In this document: positions 8,292 through 15,436 of the stretch, one piece after another
Layout of the letters: each line of letters begins with the position of its first letter
Numbering within the stretch: the first letter of the stretch is position 1
Translations under genes and position numbers: made by a program
Assembly (NCBI GenBank): GCA_002360555.1
Contig: DEQS01000006.1
Span: 1-24,344 of the forward strand
Origin: Chloracidobacterium sp. UBA3360
GTDB taxonomy: Bacteria; Acidobacteriota; Blastocatellia; Pyrinomonadales; Pyrinomonadaceae
DNA: 24,344 nt
Direction of reading: 5' to 3'
Notes under the pieces: generated by a model
The model's database searches: none
What the model was told of the DNA's origin: nothing
What the model saw: the letters and a program-made list of their open reading frames with translations, nothing else

Positions 8292-8568
8292 ATAATTCCT
8301 CAATATTTAATGTGTATTCTTACGACTTATCTAACGCGATTGGTTACGCGAAGTCTTTACGTTTTGTTTCACAAAACGGCCACGCCGATCTCCACAATGT
8401 CGTACACATATGACTTCTTGGTACGTCAGCGTTATGAGTTTATTCAATCGTGAACAATGAGACTCCGTTGCCGCGGGGTCTTTTTCTTCTTCTTTCCGGT
8501 ATTTTTAAGCGAAATTGGCAAAAAGCCCATAAATGCTGGCTAAAACACGATTTAAGCCGCAAACCAAA
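8292..8568. other. Intergenic region upstream of the aminopeptidase, no gene recognised
   Basis: The minus strand here is the upstream region and 5' leader of the aminopeptidase gene. It holds a 7-bp perfect hairpin (CGTTTTG and CAAAACG around 8361-8379) without a T-run, and on the plus strand the terminator-like hairpin at 8460-8485. Short frames on the plus strand (for example one ending at 8453) have no ribosome binding site or protein-like composition. I see no tRNA. Confidence 0.5.
8460..8485 (+). terminator. Terminator-like hairpin on the plus strand without an assigned gene
   Basis: GACTCCG (8461-8467) pairs with CGGGGTC (8474-8480) with one G-U, extended by an A-T pair, followed by TTTTT and a pyrimidine-rich tail. 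No plus-strand gene precedes it before 5588, so it either ends an unrecognised small transcript or blocks antisense transcription out of the aminopeptidase region. Confidence 0.55.
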
Positions 8569-8946
8569 CGAATTTTGTTCACGATAACAGGTATGTTGCT
8601 CACGTCAACAGGTCCGTTGCTCACGTCAACAGGTCCGTTGCTCACAGCAAAAGGTCCGTTGCTCACAGCAAAAGGTTCGTTGCTCACGGCAAAAGGTCTG
8701 TTAGTCACGCTAACAGGACTAAATCTCTGAACTTTAGAACTAAAGCTCTCAGCTTTAGAACTGAATCTCAGAGCTTTAGAACTAAATCTCTCAGCTTTAG
8801 GACTGAATCTCAGAGATTTAGAACTAAATCTCTCAGCTTTAGGACTGAATCTCAGAGATTTAGGACTAAATCTCTCAGCTTTAGGCCTAAATCTCACAGA
8901 TTTAGAACTAAATCGCACGACTTTACGATCAAAGTTGGCGATAAAA
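8569..8946. repeat. Indel-free 21-bp tandem array (about 18 units, two subfamilies)
   Basis: Eighteen contiguous 21-bp units tile 8569-8946 with no insertion or deletion. Units 8569-8715 are of the type GGTCCGTTGCTCAC plus a seven-base tail ending in AACA or AAAA. Units from 8716 on are of the type GAACTAAATCTC plus CAGCTTTA-like ends. In the second set two versions (CTAAATCTCTCAG and CTGAATCTCAGAG) alternate, giving a 42-bp higher-order period. Most second-type units are near-palindromic (CTAAA with TTTAG; one is perfect, CTAAAGCT and AGCTTTAG). Because 21 is a multiple of 3, both strands show open heptapeptide-repeat frames (minus 8505-8951; plus 8533-8730). The minus frame starts with TTG directly behind a terminator and has no ribosome binding site, so I treat it as a minisatellite rather than a gene. 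Confidence 0.85.
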
Positions 8947-8949
8947 CAC

Positions 8950-8978
8950 AAAAAAAGGGCACGAAAACTCGTACCCTT
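8950..8978 (-). terminator. Intrinsic terminator of the DUF937 gene
   Basis: On the minus strand AAGGGTACGA and TCGTGCCCTT pair (one G-U wobble that is a mismatch on the plus strand) and are followed by seven T residues, 20 nt after the DUF937 stop codon. Confidence 0.85.
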
Positions 8979-8999
8979 GGCTAAACAATTCGATTTAAC

Positions 9000-9638
9000 C
9001 TACTTATTCGTCATATACTTGAACGCCATCGACGCGATGTCGTCCATTGCGCTGCCGTCGTGGTCGCTGTCGAGCATGTTTGACGCCATGTCGAGCATTG
9101 CGTTGCCGGACGATTGCGGAGCGGCTTGCTGATTACCACCCAAAAGCCCGCCAAGCAGGCTGCCGAGGCCGTCCGCACCTACGTTTTGCTCTTGTTTTTG
9201 TTTGCCGAGATAGCCCATCACGATCGGGGCGAGAAACATCAGGATCTGAGCGACCTGGCCGAGCCCGAGGCCGGATTTGTTGCTCACCTCTTGGGCAACC
9301 GCACCTTGGTTGTTGCCGAGGATGTGCCCGAGTATGCCGCCCGCATCGGCTTGACGCGGCGGAGGAGCCGCCTCTTGCCCGCCGCCAAAGATCATACCGG
9401 CAAGTCCGCCAAGATTATCAAGCACACCGCCGCCGACGTGGTCTTGTTCAAGAGCGTTGTTGAGACTTGTCGCACCTTCGGGCGTCGCGGCGTTATTTGC
9501 AAGGCCGTTAATCAACGCGGGCAGAGCCATCTGGATCGCCGTATTGACCAGCGACGGTTCGGCCCCGACATTCTGACTGATCTGATCAACCGCCTGAGTT
9601 CCCTGCTCCTGTCCAAGCAGATCCTGTAATGAAAACAT
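9000..9638 (-). CDS. DUF937 family protein with a calcium-loop-like C-terminus
   Basis: The product has 212 residues. The ATG at 9638 has AGGAG about 9 nt upstream. The N-terminal region (MFSLQDLLGQEQGTQAVDQI, then PALINGLANNAATPEGATSL with HVGGGVLDN) and the glycine-rich GGILGHILG and QILMFLAPIVMGYLG segments are typical of DUF937 (YidB-like) proteins. The middle and C-terminal parts are low-complexity Gly/Gln/Ala/Pro stretches (about 86-100 and 155-178). Residues 190-200 (DSDHDGSAMDD) follow a DxDxDG pattern like an EF-hand or dockerin calcium loop, but lack the final glutamate. There is no signal peptide, so the location is probably cytoplasmic. The molecular function of DUF937 is not established. 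It is a single gene with its own terminator, divergent from the NHL gene with only 73 bp between starts. Confidence 0.9.
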   Translation of the reverse strand: MFSLQDLLGQEQGTQAVDQISQNVGAEPSLVNTAIQMALPALINGLANNAATPEGATSLNNALEQDHVGGGVLDNLGGLAGMIFGGGQEAAPPPRQADAGGILGHILGNNQGAVAQEVSNKSGLGLGQVAQILMFLAPIVMGYLGKQKQEQNVGADGLGSLLGGLLGGNQQAAPQSSGNAMLDMASNMLDSDHDGSAMDDIASMAFKYMTNK

Positions 9639-9711
9639 AATTTATATCTCCTGATTTTCGAAATAATTGCTGTGCCGATATAGTAGCAGAACAGGCCTCG
9701 CATTCCAATAA

Positions 9712-11760
9712 ATGAATCTGCCCCGCACGCGAAAACCACTAACCGTTAAAAATTCGATAGCCGCAGCAGTGGCGGGAGCGATATTGCTCGCGTTATTGGC
9801 CGTGCTGGTTTGGTTTTGGTGGGGTACGACCACGACGGTCAAACCGTATAAATTTGTCTCAACTATCGCCGGAACCAGTAGCGAGTTTGGCGAGCCTTTT
9901 GGCATCGCAGTCAGAGGCAACGACGTATTTGTCTCCGACGGACAGAACGATCAGATCTTGCGCATCACCGGCGGTAAGGCGAGCGTCTTCGCCTCCGGAC
10001 TAGACACACCATCCGGCCTTGCGTTTACCAAGAACGGCGATCTCCTCGTCGCCGACAGCGGCTCGCACACGATAAAGAGCGTAAATGCTAAGGGCGAGGT
10101 GACTGTTATTGCGGGCGTGAACGGCAAGCAAGGCTTTGCTGACGGCGATGCGGCAACCGCTCAATTCAATGCTCCGGTCGGCGTCGCGGTTGCTGCTGAC
10201 GGTAAGATCTTTGTCGCCGATACTTACAACGACCGCATCCGCGTCATCGAGAACGGCAAGGTGACGACGCTTGCCGGAAGCGGCAAAGGCCACGCTGACG
10301 GCGTCGGCGATCAGGCAAAATTTGACACTCCGACAGGCATTGCCGTTTGGCAGGACAAACTGCTCATCGCCGACGCGGGAAATCGCCGCCTCCGTGTCGT
10401 CGAACCGACAGGCATTGTATGGACGCTAACCGGTAACGGTGAGCAAAATCTAAAAGACGGCCTGTTATCCGCAGCCGCTTTTGTCCAACCGACCGCCATC
10501 ACAGTTAGCACCCACGGCCAGATCTACATTACCGACGGCAACGCAATACGCATGATCACCGGCGAAGTGCTGCCGACCGTCCAAACGATCTCAGCCGACG
10601 AACGCGGCCTCAGCGACGGCAATCTGCACCGCTCACGTTTCAACCGCCCGTCGGGCCTCGCCTTTGACGCGGCAGGTAATCTGCTCGTTACAGATAGCGA
10701 AAACAGGCTCGTTCGCAGCATTTCACCGCAAAACAACGGCACCGCGATAAAAAAGGAACAGATCGCCGCTCTGCGTGATAAACCTGAAGAATTCAAGCAG
10801 TCACAGCCCGCCCGCTGGCCATTCGATCCGCCGACCGCCAAACGCGACATCGCCGGGACGCTCGGTGAGATACGCGGCGAGATGAAACCCGGCAGCGATC
10901 AGGTCTGGTATCACAACGGCCTAGACATCGCCGGAGCATATGGCGAAACCGCTCGTTTTGTCCGCGATGAAAAAGTCCTGCGGCCGATCGCGGCGGAAAA
11001 TTTTGGCACGCTTCGCGAACTGATCCGAATGCCGACGCTCGGCTACATTCATATTCGTTTGGGTCGCAATGTCGAATCCGTGCCGTTTGGCGACGGACGC
11101 TTTCAGTTTGAAAAAGAAGCGAGCGGCAAACTCAGCGGCGTCCGCGTACCGCGAGGTGCAAAGTTCATAGCGGGCGAGCCTATCGGCACGCTCAACACGA
11201 TGAACCACGTCCACCTCATCGCCGGACGCAGCGGCAGCGAGATGAACGCTCTCGACGCCCTAACTCTGCCCGGCCTAACCGATACGCGGCCGCCGACAAT
11301 TGAAAACGTAACGCTGTTTGATAAAAATTGGGGCGAAATCGAAACCACAAAGCAAAACCAGCGTATTACTCTTCGTGACCAGATCAGAATTGTGGTCAGA
11401 GCGTACGATCAGGCCGACGGCAACTCTGAAAAGCGGCGGTTGGGCGTTTTCAAACTTGGCTATCAGGTGCTAAAACAAGACGGCTCCGCCATGGCGGACA
11501 CGAAATGGAACATCGTATTTGACCGTCTGCCATCGTCCGCGTCGATCTCGTTGGTCTATGCCAACGGCAGCAGATCAGGTGCGACCGGCGAGACGATTTT
11601 TAATTACATCGTCACAAATTCGGTCAGCGGAGACGAGTTTCACGAAGAAATTTTTGACCCCGCCGCGCTCGCAAACGGCATCTATACTTTACGCGTCTTT
11701 GCCGCAGATTATTTTGGGAATACATCGTCGAAAGACCTAAGTTTTGAGATATTGAGGTAA
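9712..11760 (+). CDS. Membrane-anchored NHL beta-propeller fused to an M23-like peptidase domain
   Basis: The product has 682 residues. A single membrane anchor lies at about 15-37 (IAAAVAGAILLALLAVLVWF). Residues of about 48-340 contain repeated NHL blades (GEPFGIAVRGNDVFVSDGQN, SGLAFTKNGDLLVADSGSHT, VGVAVAADGKIFVADTYNDR, TGIAVWQDKLLIADAGNRRL, SGLAFDAAGNLLVTDSENRL), each with VxDxxN-like ends, predicting a five- or six-bladed propeller. Residues of about 385-505 resemble an M23 (LytM) metallopeptidase: HNGLD supplies His401 and Asp405, YIHIRLG supplies His447, and NHVHL supplies His499 and His501. The last 170 residues are a beta-rich domain (PPTIENVTLFDKNWGEI). The propeller is probably periplasmic. 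M23 enzymes cut peptidoglycan crosslinks, but activity here is uncertain because the surrounding sequence is divergent. The stop lies 4 bp before the next start, so it is co-transcribed with the M24 peptidase. Confidence 0.85.
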   Translation: MNLPRTRKPLTVKNSIAAAVAGAILLALLAVLVWFWWGTTTTVKPYKFVSTIAGTSSEFGEPFGIAVRGNDVFVSDGQNDQILRITGGKASVFASGLDTPSGLAFTKNGDLLVADSGSHTIKSVNAKGEVTVIAGVNGKQGFADGDAATAQFNAPVGVAVAADGKIFVADTYNDRIRVIENGKVTTLAGSGKGHADGVGDQAKFDTPTGIAVWQDKLLIADAGNRRLRVVEPTGIVWTLTGNGEQNLKDGLLSAAAFVQPTAITVSTHGQIYITDGNAIRMITGEVLPTVQTISADERGLSDGNLHRSRFNRPSGLAFDAAGNLLVTDSENRLVRSISPQNNGTAIKKEQIAALRDKPEEFKQSQPARWPFDPPTAKRDIAGTLGEIRGEMKPGSDQVWYHNGLDIAGAYGETARFVRDEKVLRPIAAENFGTLRELIRMPTLGYIHIRLGRNVESVPFGDGRFQFEKEASGKLSGVRVPRGAKFIAGEPIGTLNTMNHVHLIAGRSGSEMNALDALTLPGLTDTRPPTIENVTLFDKNWGEIETTKQNQRITLRDQIRIVVRAYDQADGNSEKRRLGVFKLGYQVLKQDGSAMADTKWNIVFDRLPSSASISLVYANGSRSGATGETIFNYIVTNSVSGDEFHEEIFDPAALANGIYTLRVFAADYFGNTSSKDLSFEILR

Positions 11761-11764
11761 TAAA

Positions 11765-13327
11765 ATGAAGAAGACTATCGTGCTTATTTCTCTTTGTGCT
11801 TTTATGGCAGCCGCAATGCCAACGTTTGCGTTTGGCCCGACCAGTGTTTTGATCACGCCGCCGGCACCTAAATTTACCGACGCCGAGCGTCACGCCGAGC
11901 TGGCAAAACGCCGAGCCGCCGTTGCCGCCAAGATGGCCGACAAGAGCGTGCTCATCCTCTTCTCAGCCGAACCCAAGCTTTACACAAACGATGTCGATTA
12001 CGTCTATCGTCAGGAAAATAATCTCTATTACCTAACCGCTCTGAAACAGAACGGAGCGACGCTTGTCATCACAAAAAATGGCGGCACGGTGACGGAAACG
12101 CTCTTTTTGCCAAAACGTGTACCGGTTCAGGAAATATGGAATGGCAAGATGTATTCTCGCGAACAAGCGATGAGCGCTTCGGGCCTCAAAAACCTCGTTG
12201 ATTCATCTGAGCGTGCGGCATTTTTTACGGCGTTAAAGGAAAAGAAAGCTTTCGCCTCGAAAGAAAACGTCTCGATCGGCGCCGGTGCCGAAAATGTTTA
12301 TCTCCTATTGCCAGAGAGCGATCGTGATCGCGACGGGATGAGAGAATTTGCCGTCGAAAATACATTTTCAAAGGAACTTGCAGGCTATAAGGTCGAAAAT
12401 GCACAGCCTATCTTCGCGGAACTCCGGCTTATCAAATCGCCTTACGAGCTAAAGCTACTCCAGCACGCAGTCGATATCTCGACAGAGGCGCACATGCGGG
12501 CAATGGCGACTATCGGGCGTGCAAAATGGGAATATGAGGTCCACGCTGAGGTCGAATATACATTTCGCCGCCGTAATGCTGACAACTGGGGCTATCCCTC
12601 GATCGTCGGCTGCGGGCCCAACGCGACAACGCTTCACTACGTCGAGTCGCAAGGCGAAGTCAAAAAAGGCGAGGTCCTGCTGATGGATGCCGCCGCCGAA
12701 TACGAACATTACACCGCCGACATCACGCGCACGTTCCCGGCCAACGGCAAATTTACTAAGGAACAAGCCGAGATCTATCAGATCGTCTTTGACGCGCAAG
12801 AAGCAGTCGCCAAAGCGACCAAGCCCGGCGTCAGGTACGGCCAGCTCAACACCATCGCCCGAAACGTAATTAACGAAGGCCTTTTCAAACTCGGCCTCGT
12901 GACCGATAAGGCTTCGCAGCAATCAAGCATCTGGTTCATGCACGGCCTCGGCCACTGGATCGGAATGAACGTCCATGACGTTGGCGATTACGCATTGCCG
13001 CTTCAGGCGGGAATGGTCTTTACCAACGAGCCCGGCATATACATTCGCGAAGACGCTCTCGACAACCTGCCCGACACGCCCGAATTCAAGGCGTTCAAAG
13101 AAAAGGTTCGCCCCGTTTTTGAGAAATACAAAAACATCGGCGTCCGTATCGAGGACGATATGCTCGTCACCGAGACCGGCGTCGAATGGATGAGCGGCAA
13201 GCTACCCCGAACGATCGCCGATATCGAAGCATTTATGGCCGTTGCTCCAAAAACAGTGCCGGTGAGCCAGCGGTATAAGCAAAACAATGAGCGCTATACG
13301 TTTGGACAAACCTTGGCAATTCGTTAG
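11765..13327 (+). CDS. Secreted M24B Xaa-Pro aminopeptidase (PepP/prolidase-like)
   Basis: The product has 520 residues. The ATG at 11765 has GAGG overlapping the stop of the previous gene and starts a signal peptide (MKKTIVLISLCAFMAAAMPT, FAFG). The N-terminal creatinase-like domain spans about 35-215 (AELAKRRAAVAAKM, SVLILFSAEP, RQENNLYYLTAL). The C-terminal pita-bread domain carries all five dinuclear metal ligands: Asp308 (LLMDAAAEY), Asp319 (TADITR), His397 (MHGLGHWIG), Glu422 (TNEPGIYI) and Glu463 (GVRIEDDMLVT). His404 in NVHDVG is the usual substrate residue. It should release an N-terminal residue before proline. Most PepP enzymes are cytosolic; export points to scavenging of proline-rich peptides outside the inner membrane, alongside the exported M1 enzyme. 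A strong terminator follows. Confidence 0.95.
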   Translation: MKKTIVLISLCAFMAAAMPTFAFGPTSVLITPPAPKFTDAERHAELAKRRAAVAAKMADKSVLILFSAEPKLYTNDVDYVYRQENNLYYLTALKQNGATLVITKNGGTVTETLFLPKRVPVQEIWNGKMYSREQAMSASGLKNLVDSSERAAFFTALKEKKAFASKENVSIGAGAENVYLLLPESDRDRDGMREFAVENTFSKELAGYKVENAQPIFAELRLIKSPYELKLLQHAVDISTEAHMRAMATIGRAKWEYEVHAEVEYTFRRRNADNWGYPSIVGCGPNATTLHYVESQGEVKKGEVLLMDAAAEYEHYTADITRTFPANGKFTKEQAEIYQIVFDAQEAVAKATKPGVRYGQLNTIARNVINEGLFKLGLVTDKASQQSSIWFMHGLGHWIGMNVHDVGDYALPLQAGMVFTNEPGIYIREDALDNLPDTPEFKAFKEKVRPVFEKYKNIGVRIEDDMLVTETGVEWMSGKLPRTIADIEAFMAVAPKTVPVSQRYKQNNERYTFGQTLAIR

Positions 13328-13352
13328 TTTTCCGCGAACGAACCTCATTATT

Positions 13353-13384
13353 GATAGCGGCTTTTGTGGCCGCTATCTTTTTTT
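13353..13384 (+). terminator. Intrinsic terminator after the NHL/M24 operon
   Basis: GATAGCGGC (13353-13361) and GCCGCTATC (13369-13377) form a perfect 9-bp stem followed by seven T residues. It falls inside an apparent N-terminal extension of the next gene, which is one reason for placing that gene's start at 13406. Confidence 0.92.
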
Positions 13385-13405
13385 GCCTTTGACTATCTGA
13401 CCGCT

Positions 13406-14413
13406 ATGGATTCAAAATCTAGCACAGGCAACATTGTGGCAAATATCAAAAGTACATCCGGCGACACCTCGCTCCCGCTGATCATCGTAAATCCGAAATC
13501 AGCCTCCGGTTCGACGCGCGAAAAATGGTCGCAGACGGCAAGTGACGTGCGGGCTCATTTTGGGCCTTTTGCCGTCGCGTTTACAAAATGTCAGGGCGAC
13601 GGCATCGCGATCGCGACTCGTGCGGCAAAAGCCGGACGAAAATTAATCATCGCGTGCGGCGGTGACGGAACGATCAATGAGGTCGCAAACGGTATTTTGC
13701 TTTCCGGCGAAGATGTTGAACTTGGTGTGCTGCCGTCGGGCACGGGCGGTGACCTTCGGCGGACGCTAGGATTGCCGCTTACAAATCGCGAGGCTGCAAA
13801 GGCTCTCCGCGACGGCGTGACAAAACAAATGGACGTCGGCAAGGTCACCTTTCATGACCATTCCGGCAACGAGGTGAGCCGCTACTTCCTAAACGTCTCA
13901 TCCGTCGGGCTTGCCGCTGACATCGTCAAACGCGTGAAATCTGCCAAGGTTTTTGATTGGCTGCCGGTCGAATCGATGCGTGGCCGTGCAAATTTTGCCG
14001 TTTCTACGCTTCAAGAAGTTATGAGTCTCGAACCCGATCTGGTCCGAGTCCGTTTTGACGATGGCGATGAAAAGACGCTCCAGACTATCGCTTTTTGCGT
14101 GGCAAATTCGCGTTACTTTGGCGGCGGTATGATGATCGCACCAAACGCGAAGATCAACGACGGCTTGTTAAATGTAGTAAACATAGGCGATATCGGTACG
14201 GCAAAGATCTTCTTAAACGTACATTCGATCTATCGCGGCACACACGATAGCCTCAAAGAGGTCAAAAACACCCTGGCCCGTCGGATCGAGATATCAGCCG
14301 CCGATCCGGCAAAACAAATATTCCTAGAAACCGACGGCGAACTCCCCGGCCAGCTTCCCGCCGTCTATGAGATCGTCCCCGACGCACTTCGAATCCGCGT
14401 TCCCCGCCGATAA
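13406..14413 (+). CDS. Diacylglycerol kinase family lipid kinase (YegS/BmrU-like)
   Basis: The product has 335 residues. The frame is open back to a TTG at 13364, but that stretch is the terminator of the previous operon, so the ATG at 13406 (MDSKSSTGNI) is chosen; no clear ribosome binding site is visible. The DAGK catalytic domain is recognisable from LPLIIVNPKSASG (23-35), the nucleotide-binding GGDGTINEVANG (85-96) and LPSGTGGDLRR (109-119). In many family members the last motif is GTxNDFAR, so GTGGDLRR is a variant. The C-terminal part (FGGGMMIAPNAKINDGLLNV) is the usual second domain with the metal-associated acidic segment. It should phosphorylate a lipid such as diacylglycerol at the membrane; the exact substrate cannot be assigned. 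It appears monocistronic. Confidence 0.93.
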   Translation: MDSKSSTGNIVANIKSTSGDTSLPLIIVNPKSASGSTREKWSQTASDVRAHFGPFAVAFTKCQGDGIAIATRAAKAGRKLIIACGGDGTINEVANGILLSGEDVELGVLPSGTGGDLRRTLGLPLTNREAAKALRDGVTKQMDVGKVTFHDHSGNEVSRYFLNVSSVGLAADIVKRVKSAKVFDWLPVESMRGRANFAVSTLQEVMSLEPDLVRVRFDDGDEKTLQTIAFCVANSRYFGGGMMIAPNAKINDGLLNVVNIGDIGTAKIFLNVHSIYRGTHDSLKEVKNTLARRIEISAADPAKQIFLETDGELPGQLPAVYEIVPDALRIRVPRR

Positions 14414-14418
14414 TTCCC

Positions 14419-14455
14419 GTTAACACTTGTTAACATCGTGTTACGTTTTTGTTAC
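14419..14455 (+). promoter_or_regulatory. Phased GTTAA/GTTAC array, candidate OmpR/CpxR-family operator
   Basis: Four direct repeats start at 14419 (GTTAA), 14429 (GTTAA), 14440 (GTTAC) and 14451 (GTTAC), spaced 10, 11 and 11 bp, about one helical turn. Winged-helix response regulators of the OmpR/PhoB class bind such head-to-tail half-sites; CpxR uses GTAAA-N5-GTAAA, which reads TTTAC-N5-TTTAC on the other strand. The array lies just upstream of the candidate promoter of the DUF2490 gene. Confidence 0.45.
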
Positions 14456-14463
14456 ATCCGCGT

Positions 14464-14493
14464 TTGATTTCCATCCGCCGAGTTCACTAAACT
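14464..14493 (+). promoter_or_regulatory. Candidate promoter of the DUF2490 gene
   Basis: TTGATT (14464-14469) and TAAACT (14488-14493) are separated by 18 bp, giving a start near 14500 and a leader of about 17 nt. The phased array would then occupy roughly -45 to -81, suitable for activation. Confidence 0.4.
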
Positions 14494-14516
14494 TAGCTCA
14501 ACCGCACTTCGAGTAA

Positions 14517-15182
14517 ATGGGATTTTTAGCCAAGATCATTTTGTTTTCCGCCTTATTCTTGACCCGCGCTGCCTCAGCCAGTGCACAGGTGGTCGATCGC
14601 GAAGATCTGGAATCGTGGAACGATTTCCTCCTCACGATCCCAATAAATAAAAAGATCGATATTGTCGTGCAACCAACCCTAAGGTTTGGGCAAAATATTA
14701 CCCGTTTGATTGAGGGCCGGGTCGGAGCCGGAGTGGTTTTCAAGGTAAACAAAACGGTCACAGTTTTGCCGAGTTATACATATATCGAAACTCGTAACAT
14801 ATTAGGTGTATTTCATTACGAACATCGGTATGGCCTGCGCGGCGTACTTAAATTCCCAATACGGTCGTTCGCCCTAATACACCGCAGTATTTACGAGTAT
14901 CGTGTTCGCAGGTCGGGTAATTCGTGGCGATACAGGCCCTCGATCACGCTTGAAAAGGAACTGCCCAAAAAACTTCTATCAAACGCAAAGTTTTTTATTA
15001 CCGAAGAGCCTTTTTACGTCTCGACCACCCGAAAGTTTTCCCGAAATCGCCTCAGCCTTGGTGTCAGCAAGGTAATAAACCCACATCTGACGCTGGACAT
15101 ATATTACTTGCGGCAAAACGACAGATTTTCACTTCCCGGTGACTTGAACGTGATCGGGACAACCTGGAAATTTCATCTGTAA
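14517..15182 (+). CDS. DUF2490 family outer-membrane beta-barrel protein candidate
   Basis: The product has 221 residues. The ATG at 14517 begins a signal peptide (MGFLAKIILFSALFLTRAAS, cleavage probably after ASA before QVVDRED). The mature chain opens with WNDFLLTIPINKKIDIVVQP, a hallmark of DUF2490, and continues as alternating-residue strands (GRVGAGVVFKVNKTVTVLPS, HRYGLRGVLKFPI, RSIYEYRVRR, LTLDIYYLRQND), ending in a Phe-containing strand (TTWKFHL) suggestive of an outer-membrane barrel. The function of DUF2490 is not known. The gene stands alone between the lipid kinase and the c-di-AMP riboswitch. Its upstream region has the phased operator-like array at 14419-14455, so it may belong to the regulon of the CpxR-like regulator in this window; that is inference. 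Confidence 0.85.
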   Translation: MGFLAKIILFSALFLTRAASASAQVVDREDLESWNDFLLTIPINKKIDIVVQPTLRFGQNITRLIEGRVGAGVVFKVNKTVTVLPSYTYIETRNILGVFHYEHRYGLRGVLKFPIRSFALIHRSIYEYRVRRSGNSWRYRPSITLEKELPKKLLSNAKFFITEEPFYVSTTRKFSRNRLSLGVSKVINPHLTLDIYYLRQNDRFSLPGDLNVIGTTWKFHL

Positions 15183-15200
15183 AAAACGCAAACAAAATTC

Positions 15201-15230
15201 TTGCCTTACGTGTCTGTAATCCTGTAACAT
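15201..15230 (+). promoter_or_regulatory. Candidate promoter of the c-di-AMP riboswitch operon
   Basis: TTGCCT (15201-15206) and TAACAT (15225-15230) are separated by 18 bp. A start near 15237 places the riboswitch aptamer at the very 5' end of the transcript. Confidence 0.45.
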
Positions 15231-15242
15231 TACTCAAAATCT

Positions 15243-15382
15243 ATTGCCGAATCTCGTATTGTACGAGAGCGGGGGAACCAAAACCTGACGTCGTCAGGAC
15301 GGGGCTTATCTGACCAACAGAGGAAGACTTCTTCGCTTCCAGCCCGACAGCTAACCTCGTAGGCGTAAACGAAGAAGGACAT
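15243..15382 (+). promoter_or_regulatory. c-di-AMP riboswitch (ydaO-yuaA type)
   Basis: The segment contains the conserved blocks of this class in order: TTGCCGAATC at 15244-15253, GCGGGGGAACCA after a short hairpin, ACGGGGCTTATCTG after a CCTGACG/CGTCAGG hairpin, AGCCCGACAGCTAACCTCGT at 15341-15360, then AGGCGTAAACGAAGAAGGAC. The order and spacing match the ydaO-type aptamer. An intrinsic terminator follows within 10 nt, so the expected logic is off at high c-di-AMP. It controls the YdhS-like flavoprotein and, by proximity, the acyl-activating/acyltransferase fusion. Confidence 0.92.
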
Positions 15383-15390
15383 TTCTCGCG

Positions 15391-15424
15391 AGAGGTTGTG
15401 AATGTGCTTCACAACCTCTTTTTT
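15391..15424 (+). terminator. Expression-platform terminator of the c-di-AMP riboswitch
   Basis: AGAGGTTGTGAA (15391-15402) and TTCACAACCTCT (15408-15419) form a perfect 12-bp stem with a 5-nt loop, followed by a T-run to 15424, only 12 nt before the flavoprotein ATG. Confidence 0.92.
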
Positions 15425-15436
15425 GTATTTGTTGAT

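Noticed and set aside
8310..8362. TTAC-like repeats upstream of the aminopeptidase gene
   Set aside because: Spacings are about 11-13 bp and drift out of helical phase, so they do not match the pattern at the other two sites.
8569..8946. CRISPR array
   Set aside because: The units are contiguous 21-mers with no unique spacers and no cas genes are present.
8505..8951. Minus-strand 148-codon heptapeptide-repeat frame across the tandem array
   Set aside because: It starts with TTG directly behind the DUF937 terminator, has no ribosome binding site, and its openness follows from a 21-bp period; the plus strand is open too (8533-8730). Listed as a repeat instead.
9047..9629. Overlapping plus-strand frames opposite the DUF937 gene
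   Set aside because: Composition is unlike a protein (Arg/Cys-rich or patternless), while the minus strand gives a clear DUF937 protein with a ribosome binding site and a terminator.
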